Assembly (NCBI GenBank): GCA_015494185.1
Contig: WGBT01000410.1
Location: 1-6,222 of the forward strand
Length of the DNA stretch: 6,222 nucleotides
Source: Hyphomicrobiales bacterium
GTDB taxonomy: Bacteria > Pseudomonadota > Alphaproteobacteria > Rhizobiales > S144-35
Reading direction: 5' to 3'
Shown piece after piece: positions 5,116 to 6,222 of this stretch. Under the pieces are notes generated by a model that did no database searches, was not told the origin of the DNA, and worked only from the letters and a program-made list of their open reading frames with translations. Positions within the stretch are counted from its first letter, which is position 1. Every line of letters starts with the position of its first letter. A program made the translations under genes and the position numbers.

Positions 5116-6222
5116 TCAGCGTTGCGGCGTCTCGTCGAACAATTCGGCAAGTTTATCGGTCATCGCCCCCGCCAGCTCCGAAACATCGGTAATGGTCACC
5201 GCGCGGCGGTAATAGCGAACCACGTCATGGCCGATGCCAATCGCCAACAGCTCCACCGGCGAACGGGTTTCGATCTCATGAATGACCTGGCGTAAATGAT
5301 TCTCCAGATAGCTGCTGGAATTGACCGACAGGGTGGAATCGTCCACCGGAGCACCGTCGGAAATCATCATCAAAATCCGCCGCTGCTCAGGCCGCGCCAG
5401 CAACCGGCGATGGGCCCAGGCCAGCGCCTCACCGTCGATATTTTCCTTCAGCAGGCCTTCACGCATCATCAGCCCAAGATTGCGGCGGGCGCGGCGCCAT
5501 GGCGTATCGGCGGACTTATAGATGATATGACGCAAATCATTGAGCCGCCCGGGAGCTGCCGGCTTGTTACGCTTGAGCCACATCTCACGGGAACGCCCCC
5601 CCTTCCAGGCACAGGTGGTAAACCCTAAAATCTCAACCTTGACACCGCAGCGCTCCAAGGTTCGCGCCAGAATATCCGCACAACAGGCGGCCACCATGAT
5701 CGGGCGCCCCCGCATGGAACCGGAATTGTCAAGCAGCAGCGTCACCACGGTGTCGCGAAACGCCATCTCACGTTCCCGTTTGAATGAAAGCGGATATTGG
5801 GGATCGATGATGACGCGGGCCAACCGCGCCGTATCAAGCAACCCCTCGTCGAGATCGAAATCCCAAGCCCGGTTTTGCTGTGCCAGCAATTTCCGCTGCA
5901 ACCGGTTGGCAAGCCGGGCCACCGCCCCTTGCAGCTCCTCCAATTGCCGGTCGAGAAATTTCCGCAACCGTGTCAGTTCTTGCGGATCGATCAGCTTTTC
6001 CGCCGCCACCACCTCATCAAATTCGCTGGTGAAAGTATGATAACCAAAGGCGGCGGGAACCTCGAGCACCGAAGTGTTGGCATGCCAAGGGCGGCCCTCT
6101 TGGGGCTCTTGATGGCCCTCGGTTTCAAGCTCGAAACTGTCGGTCTCAGCCGCTTCTTGCGGCTTTTCAGCCGCGGCCCCCTCGGCTTGATCCGCGTTTT
6201 TTTCGCTCTGCTCGGCTTCAGC
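5116..6222 (-). CDS. cobT: Aerobic cobaltochelatase subunit CobT, C-terminal part (5' end outside window)
   Basis: CobT works with CobS (AAA+ ATPase) and CobN to insert cobalt into hydrogenobyrinic acid a,c-diamide in the aerobic cobalamin pathway, analogous to the BchD part of magnesium chelatase. The visible 368 residues begin in an acidic, Glu/Ala-rich stretch (about 1-45), which is typical of the CobT middle region. The segment YHTFTSEFDEVV follows. The VWA domain carries the MIDAS motif LLLDNSGSMRGRP (Asp165, Ser167, Ser169), GFTTCAWKGG (about 200-209) and MMISDGAPVDDSTL. The last two Ala/Leu-rich helices end in LAELFDETPQR and TGA at 5116-5118. Full-length CobT proteins are about 600 residues or more, so around 40 percent is missing upstream, where cobS would commonly lie. 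The identification is very secure. Confidence 0.96.
   Translation of the reverse strand, partial: AEAEQSEKNADQAEGAAAEKPQEAAETDSFELETEGHQEPQEGRPWHANTSVLEVPAAFGYHTFTSEFDEVVAAEKLIDPQELTRLRKFLDRQLEELQGAVARLANRLQRKLLAQQNRAWDFDLDEGLLDTARLARVIIDPQYPLSFKREREMAFRDTVVTLLLDNSGSMRGRPIMVAACCADILARTLERCGVKVEILGFTTCAWKGGRSREMWLKRNKPAAPGRLNDLRHIIYKSADTPWRRARRNLGLMMREGLLKENIDGEALAWAHRRLLARPEQRRILMMISDGAPVDDSTLSVNSSSYLENHLRQVIHEIETRSPVELLAIGIGHDVVRYYRRAVTITDVSELAGAMTDKLAELFDETPQR

Noticed and set aside
3276..6222. A phenazine or cobalamin-linked operon including the PhzF-family gene, DUF302 gene and cobT
   Set aside because: The gaps are 160-220 bp, a hairpin follows cobT and a separate promoter candidate precedes the DUF302 gene. 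No other phenazine genes are present.

Overview
The window looks like ordinary alphaproteobacterial chromosome, probably Rhodospirillales-like. The placement is inferred from the CobN/S/T-type cobalamin gene cobT, the sequence style of UvrB and IF3, infC standing apart from thrS/rpmI/rplT, and a moderate-to-high GC content. It carries six protein-coding genes, two of them cut by the window edges. No tRNA, rRNA, CRISPR array, transposase or phage gene was found.

Layout: (1) 1-996, plus strand: C-terminal half of uvrB (nucleotide excision repair). (2) 1127-1714, minus strand: thpR, an RNA 2',3'-cyclic phosphodiesterase of the 2H family, convergent with uvrB. (3) 1733-2487: a long non-coding stretch. 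It holds a 14-bp tandem repeat, a roughly 310-bp inverted-repeat element resembling a MITE or an intergenic palindromic repeat, and two strong palindromes downstream of infC. A degenerate extra copy of the element's end unit lies between uvrB and thpR and reaches the thpR stop codon. (4) 2488-3024, minus: infC (translation initiation factor IF3). (5) 3276-4184, minus: a PhzF-family epimerase/isomerase. (6) 4402-4953, minus: a small exported DUF302 protein. (7) 5116-6222, minus: C-terminal 368 residues of cobT, the VWA subunit of aerobic cobaltochelatase.

The minus-strand genes from cobT to infC run in one direction, but gaps of about 160-250 bp separate them. Candidate promoters lie ahead of the DUF302 gene and infC, and a hairpin follows cobT, so they are more likely separate transcription units than one operon. 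No common pathway links them: DNA repair, RNA end processing, translation initiation, an unassigned isomerase, an envelope protein and cobalamin synthesis.

No new multi-gene system is visible. The most unusual content is the intergenic repeat family. It has three copies of a two-box unit with near-constant box spacing, two of them facing each other as arms of one element. The remaining points of interest are small: hairpins, an operator-like palindrome ahead of the PhzF gene, and a synonymous-only pentapeptide duplication in a signal peptide.
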